A stretch of 64,000 bases of DNA, from the NCBI GenBank assembly GCA_016584495.1, contig WAID01000009.1, forward strand, positions 3,100,001 to 3,164,000, in the 5' to 3' direction. This document shows positions 20,701 through 32,705 of this stretch, piece after piece. Source of the DNA: Celoporthe dispersa (Eukaryota; Ascomycota; Sordariomycetes; Diaporthales; Cryphonectriaceae). Below the pieces are notes generated by a model. The model worked only from the letters and a program-made list of their open reading frames with translations, did no database searches and was not told the origin of the DNA. Each line of letters opens with the position of its first letter. Positions within the stretch are counted from its first letter, which is position 1. The position numbers were made by a program, and so were the translations under genes.

Positions 20701-23700
20701 GATTGCGACGACGGCTCAACGACACAAGATAGACTGTGGTTTGGATGGGCGCAACAAACAACAGAGAGAAGAGAGGGAGAGAAAAGCAGCTGGTCGGCAG
20801 GGTTGGCAGGTCGTCAGTCTCGAGAGCGGGCGGCACGACGGTGAGGATGGGATTGGGAAGTTGTGTTTAGGGCCTGGAAATCAGATCGTTGCACGTTGCT
20901 CCTCAACCTTGCAAGGGTGGTGTGGGGTTTGCTGGTGTTCTCTGGCCGTAGCCTGGTGAAATTTTAGGTGCTCAGTGGTCCAGCGGTCAAGCAAGTGCTG
21001 CAGCGCTGCAGTCAGCTGTCACTTCTTCTAGGCTACCACTGTACAGCGGCAGGGGGTGGGGGAGGGGGTTTTTTAGGGTGCTCACAGGCCTGTGCCGTGG
21101 CTCCCTGGGCTCCGCGGGAGGGGGTTGACCGCAGGGTGGGTTTCACCGTGAAGCGCACCTCTCACGCACTGCTGGACAAGGGCGACGCCTTCTACCACAC
21201 CCACCTGCGAAGATTGGAGCTATCAATCTCGCTCCTGTCATTCGACGACTGCTAGATACGACACGCCCATTTCGGCAAGCGCGTCTCCCCCTGACTACTG
21301 CGATGTACCATCTCACAGAAATTAGCAGCAGTGCTACAGAGGCCGTTGCCCCCCACCTGCCCACCTTCGAGGTAGGTTAGTCCCTGCCCCGTAGCTTCCC
21401 ATTCGCCAGGAATATCTCGCGTAGGCCGTGGCGCGACGCGGTCTATGCCTCTCCAATGACAATGTCGGATGTCCGGACTGGCACCCATTACAAACCTTTG
21501 CTCTTCTTCATCTCCGCCACAAAAGATCTGCTCACCCAAAGAACCGTGCATATTCTCTGTTGGCCGCCCCGAAGAACCAATGCAGTCCTGAACCCGGAGG
21601 AAGCAATCACGGCAGAGGGAGGATGGTTGGTCATCTTGACAGCAACGCGTTTTCCCATCTCATCGCCCGTGTATGCCTTGATCCAACTCCCCAGACTGGA
21701 TATTTCACCCATATTCCCATCGCCGGTCCAACTAGCTAAACCAAAAAAGAAAAAAAGTCAAGCCCCTTTTTATTTGAACCTTACATACCGTGCCCATCAT
21801 GTGTGATGTGCTCGACAGATGGGCCCCTAGGAGGGCGTCGCCTTTATGAGGGCTGTTTATGCATGGCATAAGTCACATGCAGATGGTGCTTGGTCTGGTG
21901 CGCTACACCGGAGTGTCATCTTGAGACCATGTGTGCCACGTAACAAGATCCTCCGGGTCTCTGACCGGCCGTCCCATCGAAGACTTGGCGTGGTACTGGG
22001 AGTACTCTCTTCTGGATTATCATAACGTACCGGATGCTGCCACGATCTTCTTCAGATTGCAATCGTCTTTGGAGCGAGAAGCCGAGCTTGGCAGGCAGAA
22101 ACTTCATGGCAATGCGATCCGATGCTGATATCCTACCAATGAGTACTATTTCAGCACCAGAAGCGGGCGGAGATCACCACATGTACTTTGCTGGCGGCGA
22201 ATGCCGAGCATTGGAGGAATTCTTAGGCGTCCAGTGATCGTTACTAAACGTACAAGGCCACCGACGGGTCCACCGAGATCTTGCATTGCGGAAGGCGGGG
22301 TTCTCGGCCAAATCGAACATTCAAACGTCGCCCACATCTCCATGTGAAGCAGGCTCGAATGAGACTTGACGCTTTTTTTCTCTCTTGTCGATAGCTCAAC
22401 CCAGTCAGAGCTGCGGACATGTTGTTCTTTTCACTCTGCAGTCCGCTCCATGAGCGTGGGGCAGCCTATATAGCGCAAGGAATATCCAGCTTGAACATGG
22501 CACCGATATCGCCCACTCTTGAGACTCCTAGTAAGTTGAAGACTATGTTCCTCTGAGACCTGCCAGAGACGAATCAATATGATGCCACACCTTGCTCGCG
22601 AGATTCTGGTCTTGTGCGGCGCTGAGTTTCGGTATGTCTTATCAGCCCCATGGCCGTGGTCTCAGGTGGCACTGGGCATGATTGTCACCCAGCCAGGGCT
22701 CATAAATTTTCTTACCCCTTTCATTGCCCTGATCACTTGTCCCAGATCAAAAATTAGATTAAAATCTCACCATTAGGTAGGACTGGTCGAAATCCGTATG
22801 CCTCGTCTAAACCTTCGCGACTGCTCTCTCTCTTGGTATTATGATTGCTGCATCTATTCCTTGTTCACTTAATTGCATCCATTTCTTACAAGATGTCTTT
22901 GATATGTTCCACATTACTAGCAAAAACTGTTTATGATACAGGCTCTTGTCCTATTGCAATCGAGCTTATGAGCAAGCATTGTGGTGCGGGCTCATGACCA
23001 TTGCTCAGCAGGCCAGACAGGAGCTCAATTTGATCTAGGGTGACGAGAGGCTGCATATCTTGGGTAAGACACAGTAGTATTTCATGAGGAGGAGAAAGTA
23101 ATAGTTAGTTTTCTCTGACACTATGGGCACCAGATCTGTGGGTGCTATCTAGGAACTTCAGTCGATTATCTGTCCTTTCCAGGAACCTTCTGCGCAGCAC
23201 CCATCATGTTGCAGCCTGGAGATCTAGCCACTTGGCAACAATTATTGGACTGTGGTCTCTACTCCAGAGCCTCTTTTTATATGATAAAAGGTCAGATACC
23301 TCAAAGCAGTGCCAACTCCTACATGCTATGCAGATTGACTGCAGAGGTCTCTTTCAATAATCAAGCTCTATTCCAAGCAGATTGTTACAGCAAACATGTT
23401 GAGTACTGCAGGTATCAGTGCTATGGTCCATGGATGGATTGAGGTTGATCTAAACTTCAGCGCTAGACTGGGAACAGATCAGGGTCACAACGTGTGTAGT
23501 GGACACCTAGCCGATCTCAGCTTGAGGCTCAGGCAGTCTGAAGTACCTCTTAGCCCAGCTTCCCCAGCAGTGGTACGCCGTCCAGGGACCTGGGACCAGA
23601 ACAGGGGTGCTCTGGGTCTGGAAAACTTGTCCTCTTTGGGGGAGCTCTCCAGAATACCGATAAAGACGTAAATAGTAAAGGCCACATTCCCACTTTCTTG

Positions 23701-23893
23701 CCTTTAAACCACCTCTGATGCGGTCTTCAATGGCCCGCCCACTCTCCTCCTATAACATTTCCCATCTTCTTTTCCTACTATCACGCTGACCTCTCTCTTC
23801 GAAATTACTCTGGCAGCTCCACCTACCACCATCCGCCTGCGCAATCTTCCCCTACGAAGTGGGCGTAACACCCCACCATCGAACTCGCCCACC
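20701..23893. other. Divergent intergenic region between alpha-tubulin and Lhs1, including an AT-rich block
   Basis: About 3.2 kb. The left part (to about 21400) is the alpha-tubulin promoter and leader. From about 22370 to 23480 the DNA is AT-richer, with ORF scraps such as 23206-23442 and no recognisable domain; it may be a decayed element. The right end (about 23690-23893) is pyrimidine-rich and is the probable Lhs1 leader. Confidence 0.45.
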
Positions 23894-26800
23894 ATGGCGA
23901 GGACCACGAGCTCTCCTCTGCGCGTCGTCCTATGCGCCCTCTTCCTCTTCACCACACATGTTTTCGCTGCCTCTGCAGTGTTGGGCGTCGACCTCGGCAC
24001 AGAATACATCAAGGCTACCCTTGTAAAACCCGGCATTCCTCTCGAAATTGTCCTGACCAAAGACTCTCGCCGAAAAGAGACCTCTGCCGTCGCATTCAAG
24101 CCTCCACAGAATGGCGCAAAGGCCAGTGTCTTTCCCGAGCGCCTCTACGGCTCCGACGCCATGGCCCTGTCTGCCCGCTTCCCCGGCGACGTCTACCCGA
24201 ACTTGAAGACCCTCCTCGGTCTCCCCGGTCGACAGCGACGAGGTCAAGGAGTACGCCGCCCGCCACCCTGCACTACAGCTCGAGAGTCATAAGGTGAAGG
24301 GAACTGTGGCGTTCAAGAGCAAGGATGCTTTTACTGCCGAGGAGCAGGCGTGGCTGGTCGAAGAGCTGTTGGCCATGGAGCTGCAGAGCATCCAGAAGAA
24401 CGCGGAGAACATGGCGGGACCGGACACGACCGTTCGCAGTATCGTCCTCACCGTGCCGTCTTTCTACACGATCGAGGAGAAGCGTGCGGTCGAGACGGCT
24501 GCCGAGATGGCTGGTCTCAAGGTGCTGTCCCTCATCAGCGATGGGCTGGCCGTGGGTCTCAACTATGCCACCAGCAGGACTTTCCCCAACATCAACAAGG
24601 GCGAGGTGCCAGAATATCACATGGTCTTTGACATGGGCGCTGGATCTACAAAGGCCACCGTCCTGAAGATGCAGGCCCGTGAGGTCAAGGACGTCGGCAA
24701 GTTCAACAAGACGATTCAGGAGGTCGTCGTGCTGGGCAGCGGATGGGATCGGACCCTGGGCGGTGATGCTCTGAACGGACTCATTGTCGATGACATGGTC
24801 GAGAAGTTTGTGGCATCACCTGGGGCCAAGAATGTCGGGGCTACGGTTGAGGGCGTCAAGGCCCATGGCCGGGCCATGGCGAAGCTGTGGAAGGATGCCG
24901 AGCGGCTGCGGCATGTGCTGAGCGCCAACCAGAATACACAAGCCAGCTTTGAGGGCCTCTATGAGGACGTTGACTTTAAATACAAGACGACCAGGGCCGA
25001 CTTCGAGGCGCTGATTGCGGCACACGCCGCTAGAGTCGGAGGTGCAATCCAGAGCGCCCTCGACATGGCGGGCCTGACTGTGGCAGATCTCGACGATGTC
25101 ATTCTCCACGGTGGTGCCACCCGCACGCCATTCGTGCAGAAGGAGCTCGAGAAGGTCTTTGGCACCGGCGACAAGATCCGCAGCAACGTGAACGCGGACG
25201 AGTCTGCCGTCTTTGGTGCTGGCTTCCGCGCTGCTGAGCTCAGCCCCAGCTTCCGTGTCAAGGAGATCAGGGTCTCAGAGGGCGCTGCCTATCCAGCTGG
25301 CATGAAGTGGGCGGATGACAAGAGCAAGGCCCGCCATCAGCGGATCTGGACACCTACCTCTCACCTTGGTGCGGCCGCCAAGGAATTCACGTTTGCCAAC
25401 AAGGAGGACTTCTCCGTCGAGTTCTACCAGGAGGTTCCTGCTTCTTCTGCGGACGTCACCACTGGCGTTGAGGAGAAGGCTACCAAGACCCTGAACACCA
25501 AGAACCTGACGGAAACCGTCTCGATGATGAAGGAGAAGTATTCCTGTGAGCCTTCAGACGTCCAGTTCAAGGTCAGCCTGCGTCTGTCTAGCGAGAACGG
25601 CGAGGTCGAGGTCACCAAAGCTTATGTCGAGTGCGAGGCTGAGGTCGTTGAGAAGGAGAGCTTAATGGACGGCGTTAAGAACTTGTTCGGCTTCGGCGAC
25701 AAGAAGGAGCAGAAGCCTCTCAAGGATAGCGAGTCTTCGGAGTCCACTGAGGAGGCCTCTACTGCCGACCCAGCGTCATCGTCCTCTTCCACGACATCAT
25801 CGACAGAGTCTACTACAGAGACTACATCATCTGTCTCGGCCTCTGAGTCTGCTGAGGGCAAGGAAAAGAGAACAAGACAGATGGTCTCCGTCAATGTCAA
25901 GCACGAGCTCACAAAGAGCGGCGCACCACAGCTGGATAAGCTCGACGTTCTACAGTCGAAGGACAGGCTCAAGGCATTTGAGCAATCTGATAAGGCTCGC
26001 CGCCAGCGCGAAGAGGCCCTCAATCAGCTTGAGGGCTTCACCTATAAGTCTCGAGACTTGCTCGACAGTGAGGTGTTCATCGCTGCCTCTACGGAGGCCG
26101 AGCGCAAGTCGCTTGAGGAGAAGAGCAGCGCAGCTAGTGACTGGCTGTACGACGACGGCGCCGATGCCCCCAAGGATGAGCTGAAGAAGCGGCTCAAGGA
26201 GCTGCAAGACATTGTGACACCCATCCAGACCCGTATCGAGGAGGGCACTGAGCGTCCCAAGCTGCTGGGCGACCTGAAGGACGCGCTCAAGCAGACAGCG
26301 GAGTTCGTGAAGAACATCAAGGATAAAATCGCCGAGTACGACGCGTGGACATCCTCTGCTTCGTCGGCAACCTCCTCATCCGACTCGTCTACAGTCACTG
26401 CCGCCCCAACTGGCGATTTCGATGACCTCGAGGACGACACTACGACTACCTCTACCCGCGCAGCCAAGATGGAAGATGTCCTCAAGGAGCGTGGTCCCGT
26501 GCCACCACTCTACACGCTCGAGGATCTCAAGGAGACAGAGGACATCTACGCCAAGATCACGGCATGGCTGGAAGAAATCGAGCCCAAGCAAGAAAAGCTC
26601 GGCGCCACTGATGATCCAGTGATGACGGCCAAGGCCCTGAAGGAGTGGCGCCAGAAGCTGGACAAGGCTGGGATGGACCTGGCCATGAAGAGCGTGAAGA
26701 ACTTCGACAAGAAGAAGAGCAAGTCCTCTTCGTCCAAGACCAAGAAATCCAAGACCAGCAGCACAACAAGCGGTGCCGGCTCGGAGCGGACAATCGAGAT

Positions 26801-26945
26801 AGGTAAGGACGGCCAGATGCCGTCTGCCGAGGAGCTTGAGGAGATGATAAGGCAGTGGGAGCAACAGGAAGGAAAACCTGCTGCTGAGAAGGGCAGCGAG
26901 GAGAAGATGAAGGGCGACAACGAGCACAAGAAGGATGAGTTGTGA
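23894..26945 (+). CDS. LHS1: ER-lumenal Hsp70-like chaperone Lhs1/GRP170 (one frame break)
   Basis: Large Hsp70 of the ER lumen that acts as nucleotide exchange factor for BiP/Kar2 and helps translocation and folding (established for Lhs1/HYOU1). The product starts MARTTSSPLRVVLCALFLF (signal peptide, about 1-26). It has the ATPase phosphate-1 loop VLGVDLGTEYIKATLVKPG, phosphate-2 VFDMGAGSTKATV and adenosine motif VILHGGATRTPFVQKEL. A beta domain, a Ser/Thr/Glu-rich linker, a helical C-terminal part and a KKDEL retrieval signal follow. The frame is broken at CCCCGG (24223-24228). The first frame runs out at 24292, while the correct one continues as VDSDEVKEYAARHPALQLESHK and on to the stop. 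Dropping one base gives about 1,016 aa, normal for the family. No intron can explain the break. A true null of this chaperone would be surprising, so an assembly indel is likely. Confidence 0.93.
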
Positions 26946-28613
26946 TTTTGACTGTATGCATGGATGCATTCTAGATATGGCGGCCAGAGTAATGGAGTTA
27001 CCGGTCTCTGCTTCATACAACTCCCTGCACAGAATATTAAAAAGACATTCACAGGCTGGCGTTTGCCCTTGGGATACAATGCAATGTTTTCTTTTCTCCC
27101 TTTATTTCGCTCCCTCTCTGTTCCAGGAGAACTAGCACGATTTACTATTATTGTCGATGTTGCCGTGACCAAAATGTCTGAGAGGCGGTCCACCAAGAGG
27201 TCCCCAGAACCATGATCGTCTATTCTCTCTCCGCCCCAACAAACCAGTTCCATCTGTTTTTCTGCCCGTGTTTGCCCTGCTGGCAATAATATGATACAGT
27301 CACCTTGCCTTCCTTGCAATTAATTACTCCGTCTCGCTGCCTAGGCAACGCAGCCGCGTGGGTCGATTCAGCCTCGATGTTCGAAGAAGGCTCAGTCTCT
27401 TGGAGTAGCCTTGTGACCCGACTGGCCTCTGCTACTTGACATTTCCGGTCTATATATTGTAGCTCGGTGTTGTGCATCTCTGTATGACCTGGGAAAGCCC
27501 TGATTCGACGTTTCATATGCCCTGTCGCTAATGCGGCCAGCCGTGGGGGTTGGACAGTTGGGATCGTGTTGGTTGGACCAATGCCGCGAGTAACAGGACG
27601 GACGGGAAGAGATGCTCGGCGAGGACGCAGAAAAGATGCTCGCCAGCAGTGGATAAAGATTGGATCTTCTCGACGGTCTCGGATAGCAAAAGGTCTCGAG
27701 CGTGTGCCGGCTTGGACAGAGCGTGGGACATGCAGCTTTCTCGACGGCGTTTCGAGGACTTCACAAACGGAAGCAGCACGTCCTCCCAGGCCCGCCTGTC
27801 CCTTCCATTTCGGGCCACCAGGACACCTACATACGCGTTCCTCTACCTCAAGTAGCTTAGGCAGACGCTTGGGGGGGGATTGCCTTGCTGTCTTTCCCCT
27901 TCCCCTCTTAACATTTTCTCCTGTCCTTCTCCTCCCAATTTCTTCCTCCCCAGTCGAACCTTTACCTTCTTCTCATATTCTCACCTTCATTTCCTGTAGC
28001 AGTGTGTGCATTCGCCCAACTCGAATCACCTGCAGCCACTGGCAGCTGGACCTACCTGGTTCACTCGAAGGCAGACAAGCAGCTTCTGTTATTCACATCT
28101 CCTTGCAAAGGAAAAAAAAGTTTTCTCCCTTTGGAGGCCTCCCTTGAAAGCTCAATTCTTGCAGTCAAACCACACCATCTGTCACCTGCCGCCGTTATTG
28201 GTGTCAAACAACTTCTCTTCCTACCTCATACTGAGAGAGACACCTGTCTGTCTTTGATTCTTGTCCAAACACTTGTGGGTGCTTTTCTTTTTCCCCTCCC
28301 TAGCCCTCTCTAAGGTGGTGGCCCCTGAAGAAGCAGTCTCAGGAACACTTTGGTCATCAACAATCTCCTGTTGCCCATTGCTACCTGTTTGTTGCTTGTC
28401 CTCTCATACTTGGGCGACAATCTACAGCAGTTTGTCCTCCACTGCCGACTTCCACCCCAGTGGAAGATCACCAAGTAGGCTCAGAGGCGTGGGCATGACA
28501 GAGCATTGACTGACCTTGACTAAGTAGATCCATTCTGTGCTCCGCTGCCCCCCTCAACGCCTGAACCTCTTCCTGCTTCGATCGCAATAAGAACAAGTCC
28601 AACAGTAGTCACA
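26946..28613. other. Intergenic and long 5' leader of the aspartic protease gene
   Basis: About 1.7 kb. The first part holds the Lhs1 3' UTR. From about 27880 to 28300 the plus strand is markedly CT-rich, as expected for a fungal promoter or leader. Short ORFs here lack domains and sit in low-complexity sequence. Confidence 0.5.
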
Positions 28614-30066
28614 ATGCGTGTCTCGACCACCAACATATCAGCCTTCTGGCTGACCCTCCTGCTGTTCATTACCATTGTCAGCAGCTCTCCCTCTTTCTTG
28701 AGCCGCTCCTACAATGGATTCCGCCTGAACACCATTCGGAACGCCAATTACAATCCCAATGGTGTTGCTGCCAAGCAGAAGGCCATGCTCAAGTACGCGC
28801 ACCTGGTTGACTTCGATGTCAGTGTGTTCAATACAGTTTGTGAGTGTATCTTGCTTCTCTACCGCATCATAGATCGGTCAGACATACTCACAATCTAGAA
28901 ACAGCGAGCGAGGTCAGCGGCTTCGTAGAGGCGAACGACCGAGAGTGGTTGTGCCCTGTCGGCATCGGAACCCCTGTCCAGACGGTTAACCTCGATCTCG
29001 ACACTGGCTCCGCTGATCTGTGAGTCCTGACAAATACAAGAATAATTACCTTGTACCATACTTTCCATTAAGAAGGATTCTGACCCGGGGTTCCATTGAC
29101 AGCTGGGTCTTCTCTCCTGATTCAGGCAACCGTAAAGGTCAGCTTGGAAGCCGTCGGGTCTACGAAGCTGCCAACTCCACGACCTCCGGTCCCATCAATG
29201 GCAGTTCTTGGTCCATCAGCTATGGTCAGTCCGCCTTCCATGTTTGGCTGGCATCAGAGGTCTGCGTTCATCAAGTACCTGGCTGACAAGAAACAGGTGA
29301 TGGCAGCTATGCAGGCGGCAAGGTCTACACAGACGTAGTCCAGATCGCCGGTCTGCGGGTTTCCAACGCCACGGTGGAGGTAGCTAGCAGCTACAGCACG
29401 AATCTGGTCAAGGATGATGCTCCTCTGTCCGGGCTGATGGGTCTTGCCATCAACCTCACCACCACTGCCACGCCGGCCATGCCTCCCATCCTCAGCCAGC
29501 TCAAGGCCCAAAACATCGAGCACATAGCCGTCAACCTGCAATATCACGCAAACGGTACGTATAACTTTGGTGCCGTTGACCGCTCGGCGTATTTCGGCAA
29601 TATGGCCTATCGCCCTGTCAAGCCTGGCAAGGGCTACTGGTGGATTGAGCTCCAGACTATGCGTGTGGGCCAGTCCAACCAGACCATGGTTCACAGCTGG
29701 GACACGATTGTCGACACGGGCACCAGCCTGTTCCTGGGACCATCAGATATTGTCAAGGCGTACTACAAGGCTGTGCCTACCGCCGAGTACAGCCAGGGAG
29801 ATAACGCCTACGTTTTCCCCTGCAACACGACGCTGCCTGACTTTCACTTCGGTTTTAGCAACGACTGGAGTGAGTTCACCGTCCCGGGCAAGTACATGAA
29901 CTATTCCGTTGCACCTGTGGCCGGCGCCCCGTGGTGTTATGGAGGAATCCAAGAAAGCAACATGGGCTTCTCCATCATGGGCGACGTCTTCCTCAAGGCT
30001 GTCTACCTTGACTTCAATGTTGCCAACCAGACTGTTGGGTTCGCGTCGAAGCACCTGTACACCTAA
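28614..30066 (+). CDS. Secreted pepsin-like aspartic protease
   Basis: Four exons: 28614-28839, 28905-29019, 29103-29224 and 29297-30066. All introns are GT...AG with matching phases, giving 410 aa. An N-terminal signal or anchor segment (ISAFWLTLLLFITIVSSSPS) is followed by a propeptide. The A1 family catalytic pair is intact: DTGSADLWVFS (first Asp) and DTGTSLFLGP (second Asp). The flap Tyr is in SYGDGSYAGG. The sequence has several N-glycosylation sequons and a Cys pair in the C-terminal lobe (FPCNTTLPDF and APWCYGG). There is no long Ser/Thr-rich or hydrophobic tail, so it is probably secreted rather than GPI-anchored. The role is extracellular or vacuolar proteolysis; the particular paralogue cannot be named. 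The first intron uses the downstream ACAG at 28904, because the nearer TAG at 28898 would create a stop. Confidence 0.95.
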
Positions 30067-31536
30067 CGACAAGGCTTCAGCGCCTCTTCCTCAACTCATT
30101 CTTTCCAATCTTGGCACTGCACTGTCGGAGCAGCAGCTAGCCTGAGCACAGTTCCTTCATCCCTCATATGTCTCGGCTGCATTGTTCTGTTTTGCTCATG
30201 ATTCCAGCCTGTTTCGTCAGACCTTAGAGGGATAGACAGTTGGGAGGGCTATCTCAACATGTTATGCTGCTTGACATCAACCATGTTATCATATAATTAT
30301 GGAGGAGCTGAGCATGGTGAAATGGACTGACCATGGGTTCTGTATTTCCTGCTTCGCTTTTACTGTCTATTTTTGAGGAACTGGGGGAATTACACCTCTT
30401 AATGAGGGGGCCTAGGTGGACATGTGATTTTTTGCGAAAAGGGCACCTATGGACTAGTGGACATAATAATGCCATCAAATTTGCTGAGTTGTCCCAAGTT
30501 TCTTTGGTATCAGTCGCATTGCAACTTGTACAAGTGCAGTGATTCCAAGACATGATGTGCGCCCCCTCACATAAGCGCCGTTCGACCATGCCTAACCTCT
30601 CCTCGGGCTGAGGCTGCTCAGCATCCATTTCCCACATACTAAGCCTGTTGATATAGTCGACAAGACAAAGCCCAGTAGGTTTTCAAACATGCATATTATC
30701 AGCTGCCCACAGCAAATACCCATCAGGGCTTATATACACATAATACATGTTGATACTGCGGTCATCCTCCTCAGCTCTGTAGAGCACAAAGTAGCTCGTC
30801 TATCAACTCCCCTCGTGATCTTAGACCTCGAGATAGAGATGAAGGAAGAGGGCTCAACCCCTCCTCAGAAAAAAAAAAAAAAACCAAAAACCAACAGCTT
30901 CTCCTCTCTTCATCGTCATGGTTCATCTTCATCAGGACATCCAAAAATGCTGTCCTCCCCCATCCACCCCTTCCCAACTGCTCGTCATCATCCAAGGGCA
31001 TGTATGTTTTTGTTTTGCCTTGCAGATGTTGTGCCAGAAACCCAAGGCCTAGATTAAACTGGAAAAGATAGAACGAAGTAACAGAAAATCAACAACCCCG
31101 CGATCTCTTACGCTCGAGAAGGAGGGGGGGGGGGCTTTGGCGGGTAGCGCGCGGACAAAATACACAGAATCAAGTCGATCGGGCTAGGCAATGTTGAGAG
31201 CGGGATAAAAAAAGAAAACAGGGTTGGTCGATCCTGAACGCCGAGAACGAATGGTTGGCTGAATAACTCTGATGAAATGATGTGATCGGCCGTGCGTGGT
31301 AAGTCCACCGTCTATCCTGGGGATGAGAGTGTAAAGGGATGAAGAAGAGGCCGAGGTCGAGGCGGGGGATGGCTAGGACATGTCCGGGAATTATCATGGT
31401 CGTCGATCGAGTTATCTCTTGCTGCTGGTGGCCGCGGAGGGGGCCAGGGTGGCAGTCTCTCGAGACCACGTCTTTCGCCTTTTTCTTCTATCTGTCAAGA
31501 GATGTGTAGTCCGTCATCCAGGCTCCTGCTTGTCGT
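30067..31536. other. Intergenic region between convergent genes
   Basis: About 1.5 kb between two converging genes. It is AT-rich at about 30150-30560, has an A15 run near 30870 and a run of 10 G at about 31124-31134. No ORF with a recognisable domain is seen. Confidence 0.5.
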
Positions 31537-32705
31537 CTAGTGGTCCTGTTCGCCGTCGCCATCTGGGCCGGGCACAATCACAAAGTCAGCACTTCCGCTC
31601 TCGGACCCAATGGTTCGCACGCTCTTGACGGATCTGGCGTCGGGTGCAGTTGGTTTGGAAAGAGAGTTAAAAATGGAGTGCTGGTTGAAGTTGTTACTGG
31701 GAATGTTCTGGTGGTGGTGGTGGTAGTGCTGGCTCCGAAGCTGCTGGGCCTGGCTCTGAAGGAAAGTTGGGCTCCCTGCCCCAGGCCCGGCGGCCCCAGC
31801 CCCGACGCCACCGGCGGTATTACTCATCATCCGCGGGAGCAGCAGCTGGTGACGGTACCGGGGATAGTCTGGGCCGAAGGAGGTGGTAAAAGGGTCGGGA
31901 ACAAACTCGTATTCACCTTCACTAGCGGTGGGCGTGGGCGGCAGCGCCCCGGGGACGGCCTGCTGGCTCGCCTTTGCCGTGCCTGGTCGCGACCCGCCGT
32001 GTTTCTGGTCTGCTGCCGTGGCCGTGAGGGTGCTGTCGCTCGGCTGGGGCGCGACCTGCCGCCGCTCGGGGATCGTGGCCTGGGCCGCTGGCGTGTTGCC
32101 GTTGCGCTTCAGCCGCTCCTCCATCTCGCGGATCCGCTGCTCGAGGAGCTCGAGCTCGGTGGCCTGCGTCTGGACGGTGTGCTTGCTGTTCGGGGGGTGG
32201 AAGCTCCTTTGTCAGCCCTGGGCTCTCTCTTGACCCTCTTCCTCTCTGTACTTCCTGTCCTTCCGGGTCGGGACAGCGGACAACGTATGGCAGTGGGAGG
32301 AGGGAGGGAGGTTCTGTCTGCTCGGTCGCAAGAACAAATCAAATGATCTCTGCTCGCTGGGTTACACACCGCTCGTCAAGCTTGGCGTCCAGATCGGCGA
32401 CGCTGTTGTCGATACGAAAGATGCCCTCGAGCTCGGCGGAGAAAGAGCGGGCGATCGTGCTGGCAGGAGCGTATATATATGTCAGCCCTCCTTCCTGTCG
32501 TTCTCTTTTTCCCTTGGCCACAAAGGACACAGCAAAGGAAAAGAGGGGGTGCAAGGGGGAGGAGGGAGGAGAGCAGAGCGTACGACTGAGGACGGCGGGC
32601 ATTGGGCTTCCAGTCCTTCTCGAGCTCCTCGTCGGACATGAAGTCCACAGCCTTTGGCGCCCCCTTGGCGGGCTGCACAGGAGTACCGGTGGGAGAGGTC
32701 GCCAT
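31537..32705 (-). CDS. Coiled-coil protein of unknown function
   Basis: Three exons on the minus strand: 32584-32705, 32370-32459 and 31537-32185. GT...AG introns and matching phases give 286 aa. The start MATSPTGTPVQPAKGAPKAV leads into MSDEELEKDWKPN. A charged helical segment spans about residues 45-110 (IARSFSAELEGIFRIDNSVADLDAKLDERK, then TELELLEQRIREMEERL), with heptad-like hydrophobic spacing typical of a coiled coil. The rest is low-complexity, rich in Pro, Ser, Gly and Gln, with a HYHHHHQN stretch. The last part reads SVRTIGSESGSADFVIVPGPDGDG. I do not recognise the family. The open frame on the opposite strand at 31540-32346 is a shadow. Confidence 0.7.

Noticed and set aside
31540..32346. 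Plus-strand open frame of 268 codons opposite the coiled-coil gene
   Set aside because: The minus strand gives a spliced product with matching phases; this frame crosses its introns and has no domain.
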